A stretch of 64,000 nt of DNA from Paracoccaceae bacterium (GTDB lineage Bacteria > Pseudomonadota > Alphaproteobacteria > Rhodobacterales > Rhodobacteraceae): positions 62,001-126,000 of the forward strand of contig JAFIEO010000029.1 in assembly GCA_020832445.1 (NCBI GenBank), written 5' to 3'. The notes under the pieces are model-generated. The model was not told the origin of the DNA, ran no database searches, and saw nothing but the letters and a program-made list of their open reading frames with translations. Below are positions 8,124 to 16,905 of this stretch, piece after piece (position 1 is the first letter of the stretch; every line of letters begins with the position of its first letter). Both the position numbers and the translations under genes were made by a program.

Positions 8124-8861
8124 ATGCTCTCCACTGATCGACAGCATGCTCTGATGGATGGTCTTCGCGCCGTCGCACCGATGCTTCCCGGCGTGGTTCC
8201 GTTCGGGATGATGGCGGGCATTGCCGCCATTGAGGCAGGCATGGGTCCTCTGGCCGGCTTCGCCATGTCCGTCATTGTGTTCGCGGGGGCATCCCAGTTG
8301 ATCATGGCGCAGCTCTGGGGCGACGGCGCCTTGCCCTTGGTGATTCTTTTCACGGCCCTGCTGATCAACTTGCGTATGGTAATGTACAGCACGTCGCTGG
8401 CGCCTTATTTTGGCGGCTTGTCGTTCCGCGGGCGCTCCATCATTGCCTATCTGCTGACGGATCAGGCCTATGCACTGAGCATCACGCGGTTCTACGGAGC
8501 TTCCCGCACAGACGGCTCTCAGGAAAACAGCCTGCGCTGGCGCTTCGATTATTACGTAGGCATTGCCCTGACGCTCTGGGTGGTGTGGCTCTTCGCCACC
8601 CTGGCCGGGATCTGGCTTGGCGCGAACATTCCCGCCTCCTGGCAGGTGGGGTTTGCGCTTCCCCTGGTGTTCCTCGTATTGCTGGTCCCCGTGGTTCGCG
8701 ACAGGCCCAGCATCGTCGCCGCGCTGGTCGGCGGATCCGTGGCCGTGCTTGCCCATGAGGCGCCGTACCAGATGGGGCTCACCATTGGCGGAATTGCCGG
8801 CATCATCGCCGGCGTGATGGCGGAATCACTGCTTGAGAAACGCGAGGCCACTGCGGAATGA
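8124..8861 (+). CDS. azlC: AzlC family amino acid exporter, large subunit
   Basis: The 245-residue inner-membrane protein begins with the AzlC hallmark LPGVVPFGMMAG (about residues 22-33), followed by GMGPLAGFAMSVIVFAGASQ and LRMVMYS. Hydrophobicity indicates about seven or eight spans. AzlC works with the small AzlD to export branched-chain amino acids or their analogues. The azlD start overlaps this stop by 4 bases (ATGA), so the pair is coupled. The following aminotransferase also overlaps, hinting at a shared amino-acid-related task. The actual substrate is not shown by the sequence. Confidence 0.9.
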   Translation: MLSTDRQHALMDGLRAVAPMLPGVVPFGMMAGIAAIEAGMGPLAGFAMSVIVFAGASQLIMAQLWGDGALPLVILFTALLINLRMVMYSTSLAPYFGGLSFRGRSIIAYLLTDQAYALSITRFYGASRTDGSQENSLRWRFDYYVGIALTLWVVWLFATLAGIWLGANIPASWQVGFALPLVFLVLLVPVVRDRPSIVAALVGGSVAVLAHEAPYQMGLTIGGIAGIIAGVMAESLLEKREATAE

Positions 8862-9202
8862 GCACGCTGACGCTTTGGGTGTTGATTCTCCTTGCGGGTG
8901 CCGGAACCTTCCTGATGCGGCTCTCGGGCATTCAGCTTTTCGGCGATCGCCAGATGCCGGCGGCGCTGAAGAAACCTCTCCGGTTCGTGCCCGCGGCGGT
9001 TATCTCCGCCATTGTGCTCCCAGCGATTGTCTACGGTGGACCGGAACCGGGATTCCATGCCGAGAACGTACGGCTGTATGCAGGCCTCATCGCCGCGGTG
9101 GTGGCATGGACCAGCCGCAGTGTACTCGCTACGCTGGGGGCTGGCATGGTCAGCCTCTGGCTTCTTCAGTGGCTGTTTCAGGTATTTGGAGTATCTGCAT
9201 GA
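8858..9202 (+). CDS. azlD: AzlD family small transporter subunit
   Basis: A 114-residue protein with four hydrophobic spans carries the AzlD motifs GAGTFLMRLSG (about 14-24) and LRFVPAAVISAIVLPAI (about 41-57). It is the obligate partner of AzlC in the inner membrane. Its first codon overlaps azlC by 4 bases and its last codons overlap the aminotransferase start by 4 bases, so three genes form one translationally coupled unit. Confidence 0.9.
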   Translation: MSTLTLWVLILLAGAGTFLMRLSGIQLFGDRQMPAALKKPLRFVPAAVISAIVLPAIVYGGPEPGFHAENVRLYAGLIAAVVAWTSRSVLATLGAGMVSLWLLQWLFQVFGVSA

Positions 9203-10338
9203 TAGATCGTCAGTTTCCTCAGGCAGAGGATGTGATTTACCTGAATCACGCAGGTGTCGGCCCCTGGCCTGCGCGGACACGGGACGCCATTGTCGGCTTC
9301 GCGGATGCCAATGTGACCCGTGGCGCCGCCGACTACCCGGAATGGCTGCGCTGCGAGACCAGATTGAGAGAACGCCTGGCGCGGCTGGTCCAGGCGGACA
9401 GTCCGGACGATATCGCACTGATCAAGAACACCTCCGAAGGGCTCTCCTTCATTGCCTACGGGCTTACCTGGGAGCCCGGCGACGAGATCGTGATCAACCG
9501 CGCCGAATTCCCCTCCAACCGCATCGTCTGGGAATCACTGGTGGAGCGCTTCGGTGTGATTGTTCGGGACGTGGATCTGGAAGCCGGTGACACGCCGGAA
9601 CAGGCACTGCTGGAGGCGATCTCCCCTCGCACAAGGCTTCTTGCCGTGAGTTCGGTGCAGTACGGCTCAGGGCTGCGGATGGACCTGAAACCACTGGGTG
9701 CAGCCTGCAGGCAACGCGACGTGCTTTTCTGCGTGGATGCCATACAGAGTCTCGGGGCGTTGCAGTTCAATCGAGCGGAAATCGATCCGGATTTCATTGT
9801 CGCGGATGGTCACAAGTGGATGCTGGGGCCTGAGGGCCTGGGGCTGTTCTGGTACCGCCCTTCCCTTCGCGATCAATTGCAGCCGAGCCAGTACGGCTGG
9901 CACATGATTGAAAAAGCGGGTGATTACAGTCGCAAGGAATGGGAAGTGGCCACTACCGCCAGGCGGTTCGAATGCGGAAGCCCGAACATGCTGGGTATCC
10001 ATGGGCTGGAGGCCAGCCTCTCCGTGTTGCAGGACGAGGTGGGCATTGCCCAGGTGGAAGCCGGCGTGCTGCGGAACGCCGCCCTGCTGATGGAGGCCAT
10101 CGAGCAGGAACCGGCGCTGGAACTGATCTCCCCCACTGCTTCCGATCGCCGCTCGGGTATCGTTACTTTCCACGCACGCGGAAAAGACAACCAGGCGCTG
10201 TACCGGCAGTTGATGCAGCGAGGCGTGATCTGCGCTGGTCGCGGCGGCGGAGTGCGTTACTCCCCTCACTTCTACACACCACGGGACAAACTGGAACGCG
10301 CGGTGACATTGGCAGCCGAACTCGCTGCCGACCTGTAG
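9199..10338 (+). CDS. class V PLP-dependent aminotransferase (desulfurase/epimerase-like fold)
   Basis: The 379-residue enzyme opens with YLNHAGVGP, typical of class V aminotransferases related to cysteine desulfurases, kynureninase and isopenicillin-N epimerase. The PLP aspartate lies in FCVDAIQSLG and the Schiff-base lysine in VADGHKWMLGPEG (about residue 205). No mobile Cys loop of a true desulfurase is obvious near the C-terminus. The ATG overlaps azlD by 4 bases; the frame stays open upstream, but a longer start would run through azlD. Coupling to an amino-acid exporter suggests it makes or degrades the exported compound; that is inference. Confidence 0.85.
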   Translation: MIDRQFPQAEDVIYLNHAGVGPWPARTRDAIVGFADANVTRGAADYPEWLRCETRLRERLARLVQADSPDDIALIKNTSEGLSFIAYGLTWEPGDEIVINRAEFPSNRIVWESLVERFGVIVRDVDLEAGDTPEQALLEAISPRTRLLAVSSVQYGSGLRMDLKPLGAACRQRDVLFCVDAIQSLGALQFNRAEIDPDFIVADGHKWMLGPEGLGLFWYRPSLRDQLQPSQYGWHMIEKAGDYSRKEWEVATTARRFECGSPNMLGIHGLEASLSVLQDEVGIAQVEAGVLRNAALLMEAIEQEPALELISPTASDRRSGIVTFHARGKDNQALYRQLMQRGVICAGRGGGVRYSPHFYTPRDKLERAVTLAAELAADL

Positions 10339-10388
10339 CCAGGAGTGAGGGCGCAGTTATTCGCAGATGGAGCGAGTACGACGGGCCG

Positions 10389-11189
10389 TTACAGCGCCTG
10401 AAAGTGCCGCGCCGCCGGGAACAACCGGTAGAAATTGTCCGTGGTGTACTCGGCGACGCCTTCCAGCGCCTCTCCTCGCACTTCCGCCAGGCAGGCTGCA
10501 ACTTCGCGGACGAAGGCCGGTTGGTTCTGGCGGCCGCGATAAGGCGCCGGCGCCAGGTAGGGGCAGTCCGTTTCCACCAGCAGGGATTCCCTGGGCAACC
10601 TCTTCGCCACCTTGCGAAGTTTCCCGGCACCCTGGAACGTAAGTATCCCCGATAGCGAAATATGGAAGCCGAGATCCATGAAGGCGCAGGCGGATTTCCA
10701 GTTCTCGGTGAAGCAATGGATGATCCCGCCCACAGAGTCGGCGCCCTCTTCCCGCAGGATACGGGCGGTGTCCTCGGGCGCCTGGCGGCTGTGGATAATC
10801 AGCGGCTTTTCCGCCAGCCGCGCTGCCCGTATCTGGTCCCGGAACCGCTGGTGTTGCCACTCGTGGTCCTCCGGGCCTGCGATGCAGAGATAATCCAGAC
10901 CTGTTTCGCCGATGGCGAGGACCTTCGGGTGATCGGCCATGGCCGCAAGCTGGGCTGGGGAAACCATACGCAGATGCTTGCCACAAGGGTGAACGCCTAC
11001 GCTGGTGGACACCTGGGGGTAGTTCTCAGCGAGCTTCAGCAGGCCGGGAAAACTGTCCAGATCCACAGATACGGTAAGGAAGTGACCCACGCCCTGTCGC
11101 GCGGCCATGTCGAGATACGGTTCAGGGTGATCCGTTCCAGGCTCCAGCATGTGGAGATGGCAATGGGAGTCCACCAGTGTTGCGGTCAT
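10389..11189 (-). CDS. TatD family metal-dependent hydrolase (YcfH-type)
   Basis: A 266-residue TIM-barrel hydrolase. Metal ligands are seen in VDSHCHLHML (residues 6-15), GETGLDYL (glutamate near 95), IIHSR and GIIHCF (two His), and VETDCPYL (Asp). TatD/YcfH enzymes are Mg-dependent DNases or deacylases of the cytoplasm. It is the last gene of the pabC-mltG-tmk-holB-pilZ run, the usual gammaproteobacterial position for ycfH. A second, distinct TatD paralogue lies at 59708-60511. Confidence 0.9.
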   Translation of the reverse strand: MTATLVDSHCHLHMLEPGTDHPEPYLDMAARQGVGHFLTVSVDLDSFPGLLKLAENYPQVSTSVGVHPCGKHLRMVSPAQLAAMADHPKVLAIGETGLDYLCIAGPEDHEWQHQRFRDQIRAARLAEKPLIIHSRQAPEDTARILREEGADSVGGIIHCFTENWKSACAFMDLGFHISLSGILTFQGAGKLRKVAKRLPRESLLVETDCPYLAPAPYRGRQNQPAFVREVAACLAEVRGEALEGVAEYTTDNFYRLFPAARHFQAL

Positions 11190-11219
11190 GTAGTGCCCAG
11201 TTAATCCGAGGTCGGGGCC

Positions 11220-11588
11220 CTACATGGTATGCGTGGGACGGTCGGATTCCAACGCGCCGGCCAGATAGTTCTCGATTTTGCTGCGGGCCGGGGCGCCGTC
11301 CTTTTCGCTGAACTGCAGGCCCACGCCGGCGGTCCTGTTGCCTTGCGACCCCTTCGGCGTAATCCACACCACCTTGCCAACCACCGGCAGTTTTTCCGCC
11401 TCATCCATCAGGCTCAGCAGCATGAAAACTTCATCGCCCAGACGGTAGCTGTTGTTCGTGGGAACGAACAGACCGCCGTTCTTGATATACGGAATGTAGG
11501 CAGCGTACAGGGCCTGCTTGTCCTTGATCGTCAGCGAGAGGATGCCCTGCCGGGTCTGCCCTCCTGCCGCTCTGCGCGCATCATTCAT
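11220..11588 (-). CDS. pilZ: type IV pilus assembly protein PilZ
   Basis: This 122-residue protein contains GILSLTIKDKQALYAAYIP, KNGGLFVPTNNSYRLGDEVF and KVVWITPKGSQGNRTAGVG, and ends in ESDRPTHTM. It is nearly the same as Pseudomonas PilZ, the namesake that is needed for type IV pilus biogenesis through PilB. Like that protein it lacks the N-terminal RxxxR of c-di-GMP-binding PilZ domains, so it probably does not bind the nucleotide. The start at 11588 was chosen for a GGAG 9 bases upstream and for length. An upstream in-frame ATG pair exists but fits the family less well. It lies directly after holB. Confidence 0.93.
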   Translation of the reverse strand: MNDARRAAGGQTRQGILSLTIKDKQALYAAYIPYIKNGGLFVPTNNSYRLGDEVFMLLSLMDEAEKLPVVGKVVWITPKGSQGNRTAGVGLQFSEKDGAPARSKIENYLAGALESDRPTHTM

Positions 11589-11617
11589 GCCTGTTCGCTC
11601 CATCATCCAGTTCTGTT

Positions 11618-12613
11618 TCACGCGCTCGAAGCGCGTACCGTCCCAGCCTGCCTGTTCAGGCGCACCCACCGCACGAACAGATCCTCCGCGGCCAACTGCG
11701 GGTTCAGCGAACGGTCGCTCAGGCCCCGTGTCCGGTAAAGATAGTCAACGTAGCCGTGCAACATCAGCGGGTCCGGACGGCTGGGCAGATGTACCGGCGG
11801 TGTCAGTACCGTTCCATCTCCGTCGTTCCGGACCAGTTGCTGAACAAGATAGGTCAGCAACTCCAGCAGCAACGCCTGGTCTTCCTTTGGCCAACTGGCC
11901 GCCGCATCTACGGCGCCAAGCCGGCCTGACGCCGTATCACCGAGTTGCGACGCAAGCCTTTCCAGTTTTTCCGGCACGCCCTGCTCCGCGTCCCTCAAGG
12001 CCCTCAGCGGTGCACCGCCGGCAAACGGTAGCAGCAGGGCAGCCTGCGCAGCCAGTTCCGGCGCCTGCGCTTCCAGCCATGAGACGGCTTGCTCCCTGCT
12101 GGGCGCAGCGACCGCCATCTGCTGGCAGCGGCTGCGGATAGTCGCCGGCAGCAGACTGGCGCGATCCGCAACCAGTATCAGCAACACCTTCTCAGGTGGT
12201 TCTTCAAGAGTTTTCAGCAAGCTATTGGCCGCATTGCGATTCATCCTGTCAGCGGGATGTATTATCGCAATCTTGTAGCCACCATACTGGCTTTTCATGC
12301 CGATGAATTCCGTGAGCGCGCGCACGCTATCGATACGGATTACGCGGCTTTCACCTTCCGGAGTTGTACGTCGGATATCCGGATGGCTGCCAGCATCAAG
12401 CAGATGACAGGCCTGGCATTCGCCGCAGGCCCCCAGCGAGCCCGGCTCTCGGCAGAGCAGTTGCGCCGCAAGCCGGTTGGCGAGCTGCAGCTTGCCCACG
12501 CCCGGCAACCCCGCCAGCAACAAGGCGTGGGGCAGACGCCCCGTTCGGCGTAGTTGCTGGAGCCGCTCCCAAAGTGTCTCGTGCCAGTCGAAGACAGGGG
12601 TCTGCCCGCTCAT
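11618..12613 (-). CDS. holB: DNA polymerase III delta-prime subunit HolB
   Basis: The 331-residue clamp-loader subunit shows an AAA+ fold with a degenerate P-loop GLPGVGKL (the Ser/Thr is replaced by Leu, as delta-prime does not use ATP). It has a four-Cys zinc module (CREPGSLGACGECQAC, about 55-70) and the SRC arginine-finger motif in TIRSRCQ near 165. It loads the beta clamp with the tau/gamma and delta subunits. The start at 12613 overlaps the tmk stop as ATGA; an in-frame ATG five codons earlier is possible. It is part of the pabC-mltG-tmk-holB-pilZ operon. Confidence 0.92.
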   Translation of the reverse strand: MSGQTPVFDWHETLWERLQQLRRTGRLPHALLLAGLPGVGKLQLANRLAAQLLCREPGSLGACGECQACHLLDAGSHPDIRRTTPEGESRVIRIDSVRALTEFIGMKSQYGGYKIAIIHPADRMNRNAANSLLKTLEEPPEKVLLILVADRASLLPATIRSRCQQMAVAAPSREQAVSWLEAQAPELAAQAALLLPFAGGAPLRALRDAEQGVPEKLERLASQLGDTASGRLGAVDAAASWPKEDQALLLELLTYLVQQLVRNDGDGTVLTPPVHLPSRPDPLMLHGYVDYLYRTRGLSDRSLNPQLAAEDLFVRWVRLNRQAGTVRASSA

Positions 12614-13245
12614 ATCGTCGCCAGCCATTCACGCAAGGTCTGTCGCAGCGTTTCCTGGACCTGGTCCAGCGGTCTGGAGGCGTCGATGACACGAAACCTG
12701 TTCGGTGCCGAGGCGGCACGCTCCAGGTAACAGTCCCTGACCGTCTGGAAGAATGCGGCAGGTTCCCGTTCGAACCGATCGGGGATGCCCCTCATCGAGG
12801 CCCGCTGCAAACCCAGCTCTACCGGGAGGTCCAGCAGGAGCGTGAGATCCGGGGTAAAACCGGGGTGGACCCAGTTCTCCAACTGCGTAATGCGAGCAAT
12901 GTCCCCGCCCCGCCCTGCTCCCTGATACGCGTAGGTGGCGTCGGTGAAGCGGTCGGAGAGCACCCAGGTTCCCGCAGCCAGACTGGGAAGAATGACTTGA
13001 TGAAGGTGCTGCGCGCGGGCCGCGAAAACCAGCAAGGTTTCTGTATCGTCGGCCATTTCCCGCTGCCGGTGATCCAGAAGCAGATCGCGGATCTGTTCGC
13101 CGAGCGGTGTTCCACCCGGTTCCCGGGTAATCTGGAGCGGAACGCCGTGATCGCGGATCTCATCGGCAATGAGTTCCAGCGCAGAACTCTTGCCTGCTCC
13201 CTCGACACCTTCCAGCGTGATGAAACGCCCCTGCTGATCGCTCAT
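12610..13245 (-). CDS. tmk: thymidylate kinase
   Basis: A 211-residue nucleoside monophosphate kinase converts dTMP to dTDP. The P-loop is GVEGAGKS (residues 13-20), the DRx motif is in VLSDRFTDATYAYQG (about 91-105), and REPGGTPLGE binds the substrate. Thymidine kinase type by the P-loop and lid is the bacterial form. The ATG at 13245 is preferred over an in-frame TTG at 13260 because it matches the family start. It overlaps holB by 4 bases. Confidence 0.95.
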   Translation of the reverse strand: MSDQQGRFITLEGVEGAGKSSALELIADEIRDHGVPLQITREPGGTPLGEQIRDLLLDHRQREMADDTETLLVFAARAQHLHQVILPSLAAGTWVLSDRFTDATYAYQGAGRGGDIARITQLENWVHPGFTPDLTLLLDLPVELGLQRASMRGIPDRFEREPAAFFQTVRDCYLERAASAPNRFRVIDASRPLDQVQETLRQTLREWLATI

Positions 13246-13265
13246 GCGTTCAATATCCAACCACG

Positions 13266-14279
13266 TCAGTCGTCGCGCCCAAGAATATAGCGCCGCACTG
13301 CCCTGTTGTGCTCTTCCAGCGTCGCCGAGAAATGATGACTGCCGTCGCCCCGCGACACGAAGTAAAGGGCATCTCCAGGCTCCGGATTGACTGCGGCGGC
13401 AATGGCCGCGCCGCTGGGCATTGCTATCGGGGTGGGCGGCAGGCCATGCCGGGTATAGGTGTTGTAGGGCGTATCCGTTCGAAGATCCCTTGTTCGGATG
13501 CGACCGTCGTAGCTGTCCCCCATGCCGTAGATCACCGTGGGGTCCGTCTGCAATCGCATGCCCAGTTCCAGCCGACGCGTGAAGACGCCGGCCACTTTGC
13601 CCCGCTCATGGGGCTGGCCGGTTTCGCGCTCGATGATGGAGGCCAGAATCAGTGCTTCGTAGGGATCCTCCAGCGGGATGCCCTCGTGCCGCTGCTCCCA
13701 GATTCGCTCCAGTTGCCCTTCCATGGCTGTGAGGGCACGCCGCAGGATCTGCTCATCGGTGGTGCCCCGGGTAAAGCTGTAGGTTTCAGGATAGAACCAG
13801 CCTTCCGGATGCGTGTCCGCGCGGCCAAGCCGTTCCATCACCGCTTCGTCATCCTGGCCGTCCAGCGTATTCACAATACGGGGATCGGCCTCCAGCGCCG
13901 TCCGCAACTGACGGAACGTCCAGCCCTCGATCAACGTGAAGCGATACTGGATAACCCGGCCTTCCACAAGTTGGCGGAGCAGATCCGGCGGCGTCGCGCC
14001 AGCGGGTACATTGTATTCTCCGGCCTGTATGCGACCGGCCTGCCCGCTCTGCCTGGCCATGAACTCGAAGTAGCGAGGCCGGTCCACCAGCCCCTCCCGT
14101 TCCAGTTGCCCGACCAGGGCGCGGAAAGACGTGCCGGGGGGAACGTCCACGTATAGGGGGTCTTCCCTCTCGTGCACGCTGCTCTCCAGCCAGCGCTGGT
14201 AGTCCAGGTAGAGCACGCCGGCTGCAATGCAGGCCAGGACGAATGATACGAACAGGAGTTTGCCGAGCTTTCGAATCAT
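13266..14279 (-). CDS. mltG: endolytic murein transglycosylase MltG
   Basis: The 337-residue protein has one N-terminal membrane span (residues about 7-24) and a periplasmic YceG domain. The catalytic glutamate lies in ASIIERETGQPHER (about 213-226), followed by GMRLQTDPTVIYG and YNTYTRHGLPPTPIAMPS, both hallmark blocks. MltG cleaves nascent glycan strands and so sets their length. Its start overlaps the pabC stop by 4 bases. Confidence 0.95.
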   Translation of the reverse strand: MIRKLGKLLFVSFVLACIAAGVLYLDYQRWLESSVHEREDPLYVDVPPGTSFRALVGQLEREGLVDRPRYFEFMARQSGQAGRIQAGEYNVPAGATPPDLLRQLVEGRVIQYRFTLIEGWTFRQLRTALEADPRIVNTLDGQDDEAVMERLGRADTHPEGWFYPETYSFTRGTTDEQILRRALTAMEGQLERIWEQRHEGIPLEDPYEALILASIIERETGQPHERGKVAGVFTRRLELGMRLQTDPTVIYGMGDSYDGRIRTRDLRTDTPYNTYTRHGLPPTPIAMPSGAAIAAAVNPEPGDALYFVSRGDGSHHFSATLEEHNRAVRRYILGRDD

Positions 14280-15145
14280 GAATCCGGGGTATCCGTTGTC
14301 GTCGCGGCAGGCATCCAGGCCACGCCGTCCTGCTGCAAAGTGAGCTGCAATCTGCGTGTGACGGGGCCGACGGCAAAAGCGCGGCCGGAGAGTTCACGCA
14401 CGGGCCAGATGCCGATCAGGCTGTTGGTCACGAAGAGTTCATCGGCCGCCAGCCAGAACTCCAGGGAATAATCCCCGATGTCCACCGGTAACCCGAGGCC
14501 GTTGCACGCCGTGAGCACGGTTTCACGCATCACACCCTGAACTCCGCAGCGGGTCAAGGCCGGCGTGTAAAGGCAGCCATCCCGGACCGCGAACATGTTG
14601 GTCACCGTGCCTTCCACCACGCGTCCGCCTGCATCGAGCAGTAACCCTTCCGGCATGTGGTCCTGTTCCCACTCGCGCCTGGCGAGCACATACTCCAGCC
14701 GGTTGCAGTGCTTGATACCCGCCAGTGCCGGCTGCTCTCCGAGGCGGAGCTGGCAAAGGTATAGCGCGATGCCATCTCGCCAATGTTGCGGGGGATAGGG
14801 AGGCGGCGGCATGAAGGCGCTGACCCGTGTCGGTGACGGCTGCCGGGGCCTGGCAAGGCCGCGTCCGCCAGGACCAGCTGTCCACTGAAGCCGCAAGACG
14901 CCCTCTTTCTCATCCGATTGTTCCAGCAGGGTACGAAAATCCTGCTGGAACAGCGCTTCCTCCGGCACCGGCAGTCCCAATCTGGCCGCACCCCGACGAA
15001 AGCGCGCGAAATGCAGCGCCCACAACGGCGCCCTCCCCGCTCTCACGCACAACGTTTCGAACAGGCCGTCGCCATAAACAAAGCCCCGATCCGCCGCTTC
15101 CACGGTGGTATCGGGGCTACCGTTGACTAGACGTACCGCCCGCAT
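14276..15145 (-). CDS. pabC: aminodeoxychorismate lyase PabC
   Basis: A 289-residue fold-type IV PLP enzyme, 4-amino-4-deoxychorismate lyase, which releases p-aminobenzoate for folate. DRGFVYGDGLFETL (about 20-33) is the family start motif. The PLP lysine is in IKHCNRLEYVLARRE (about 143-157), and EGTVTNMFAVRDG follows. It is sandwiched between fabF and mltG in the conserved gammaproteobacterial order. The gap to fabF is only 14 bases, so the two are co-transcribed. Confidence 0.92.
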   Translation of the reverse strand: MRAVRLVNGSPDTTVEAADRGFVYGDGLFETLCVRAGRAPLWALHFARFRRGAARLGLPVPEEALFQQDFRTLLEQSDEKEGVLRLQWTAGPGGRGLARPRQPSPTRVSAFMPPPPYPPQHWRDGIALYLCQLRLGEQPALAGIKHCNRLEYVLARREWEQDHMPEGLLLDAGGRVVEGTVTNMFAVRDGCLYTPALTRCGVQGVMRETVLTACNGLGLPVDIGDYSLEFWLAADELFVTNSLIGIWPVRELSGRAFAVGPVTRRLQLTLQQDGVAWMPAATTTDTPDS

Positions 15146-15159
15146 TCCGGAGAACGCCT

Positions 15160-16401
15160 TCAGTCCAGTTTGCGGAACAGTACCGTACCGTTGGTGCCGC
15201 CAAAGCCGAAGGAATTCGACAAGGCCACGCTGATGGACATCTCCCGCGCGGTGTGCGGCACGTAGTCCAGGTCGGCATCCGGATCAACGTTGTCCAGGTT
15301 GATCGTGGGCGGCGCCACCTGGTCCCGAATCGCGAGAATCGAGAATATGGCCTCGACGCCGCCGGCTGCACCAAGCAGATGGCCAGTCATGGACTTCGTG
15401 GAGCTGACCGCGAGCTTGTAGGCATGGTCGCCGAAGGTGCGCTTCACTGCATTGCTCTCGGCCACATCGCCAGCCGGCGTGGAGGTGCCATGAGCGTTGA
15501 TGTAGTCCACCTGGTCGACGCTGATACCGGCATCCCTGAGCGCAATGTTCATGCAGCGGGAGGCGCCTTCACCGCCCTGGGACGGCTGGGTCATATGGTA
15601 GGCGTCGCCGCTCATGCCATAGCCGGCAAGTTCTGCGTAGATGGTGGCACCGCGCTTGCGGGCATGCTCGTACTCTTCAAGAACCACCACTCCGGCACCG
15701 TCGCTGAGCACGAAGCCATCGCGGTCCTTGTCCCAGGGGCGGCTCGCCTGCTCCGGCGAGTCGTTTCGGGAGGAAAGCGCCCGGGCAGCCGCGAACCCGC
15801 CCAGACCGGTGGGAGTGGTGGCGAACTCGGCGCCCCCGGCGATCATCACGTCCGCGTCGTCGTAAGCGATGATGCGGGCGGCTTCGCCGATGTTATGCGT
15901 GCCGGTGGTGCAGGCTGTGACCACGGAAATATTCGGCCCCTTGATTCCATGGATAATGGACAGGTGGCCTGAAATCATGTTGATGATTGCGCCGGGAATA
16001 AAGAACGGAGACAGCTTCCTTGGGCCGCCGTCAAGAAAAGCCTTGTGTCCGTTCTCGATCCAGTTGATACCCCCAATACCCGAGCCTACGGCAACGCCGA
16101 TACGCTCCGAATTTTCGTCGGTTATCTCCAGCCCGGCATCAGCAACAGCCTGATTTGCTGCCGCAATTCCGTAATGAATGAACGGATCCATCTTGCGGGC
16201 GTCCTTCGGATTCATGTGATCCTTCGGATCAAAACCCTCGATGGTACCGCCGAAACGCGTGGAAAAAGCCTCGGTGTCGAAGCGGGTAATAGGACGGATT
16301 CCGCTTTTCCCCGCCAGAATATTCGCCCAGGCTTCCGGGACGGTATTGCCCACCGGTGAGATGATGCCCAGGCCGGTGACTACAACACGACGTTTAGCCA
16401 A
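15160..16401 (-). CDS. fabF: beta-ketoacyl-ACP synthase II FabF
   Basis: This 413-residue condensing enzyme extends acyl-ACP with malonyl-ACP. The active-site Cys164 is in [11 protein letters not shown]. The two catalytic histidines are in [11 protein letters not shown] and [11 protein letters not shown], and GFGGTNG closes the protein. The start codon is TTG, chosen because it gives the family N-terminus AKRRVVVTG and has GAGGA 7 bases upstream. A nearby ATG on this strand is out of frame. It follows acpP after a 153-base gap that holds a hairpin. Confidence 0.97.
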   Translation of the reverse strand: MAKRRVVVTGLGIISPVGNTVPEAWANILAGKSGIRPITRFDTEAFSTRFGGTIEGFDPKDHMNPKDARKMDPFIHYGIAAANQAVADAGLEITDENSERIGVAVGSGIGGINWIENGHKAFLDGGPRKLSPFFIPGAIINMISGHLSIIHGIKGPNISVVTACTTGTHNIGEAARIIAYDDADVMIAGGAEFATTPTGLGGFAAARALSSRNDSPEQASRPWDKDRDGFVLSDGAGVVVLEEYEHARKRGATIYAELAGYGMSGDAYHMTQPSQGGEGASRCMNIALRDAGISVDQVDYINAHGTSTPAGDVAESNAVKRTFGDHAYKLAVSSTKSMTGHLLGAAGGVEAIFSILAIRDQVAPPTINLDNVDPDADLDYVPHTAREMSISVALSNSFGFGGTNGTVLFRKLD

Positions 16402-16486
16402 GGGAGTGTCCTCATGCCTTGGGAAGCACCGACGGCGGGTTCAGAGACCGCTCCTCCAGCGCTTCCTTGCCTGCCAATAAACTCAA

Positions 16487-16518
16487 GAAGGGCGCCCGGC
16501 CCGTCGCCTGCGCCCTTC
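16487..16518 (-). terminator. hairpin between acpP and fabF, possible attenuator
   Basis: Read leftward, GAAGGGCGC and GCGCCCTTC form a perfect 9-base stem with a 14-base loop, followed by a T-rich tail (TTGAGTTTATT). It lies between the acpP stop and fabF. A partial terminator here would give more acpP than fabF transcript, fitting the high need for acyl carrier protein. Confidence 0.5.
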
Positions 16519-16554
16519 CCGAGTCTGTCCGGTCACTAGCAATCAGCTGGACGC

Positions 16555-16794
16555 TTACTGATCCAGATGGTTCTGCACGTAATCGATTGCCTGCTGGACC
16601 GTGGTGATCTTCTCGGCTTCCTCGTCAGGAATTTCGCATTCGAATTCCTCTTCCAGTGCCATCACCAACTCCACGGTGTCCAGGGAATCCGCGCCAAGAT
16701 CGTCCACGAAAGACGCTTCGGGGGTCACTTCTTCTTCCTTGACGCCCAGCTGTTCAACCACGATTTTCTTGACGCGTTCTTCGATGCTGCTCAT
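16555..16794 (-). CDS. acpP: acyl carrier protein
   Basis: A 79-residue, very acidic four-helix protein that carries growing acyl chains. Ser37 in [18 protein letters not shown] is the 4'-phosphopantetheine site. Length and the whole sequence match housekeeping AcpP. It lies between fabG and fabF as usual, and GGGAG precedes the ATG. The window also encodes a likely ACP phosphodiesterase (49367-49993). Confidence 0.98.
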   Translation of the reverse strand: MSSIEERVKKIVVEQLGVKEEEVTPEASFVDDLGADSLDTVELVMALEEEFECEIPDEEAEKITTVQQAIDYVQNHLDQ

Positions 16795-16905
16795 AAGCTT
16801 GTTACTCCCGATTTTCGCCGGTCCAGACTGTGTTGACGGCGTATTCTATGAAAACAGATTCGTACTTACCATAGCGCATTGGCAAAACACGCCGATGCGC
16901 TGTGT

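Noticed and set aside
8833-9198. Upstream extension of the aminotransferase frame through azlD
   Set aside because: Would overlap the whole of azlD; the ATG at 9199 gives the family N-terminus.
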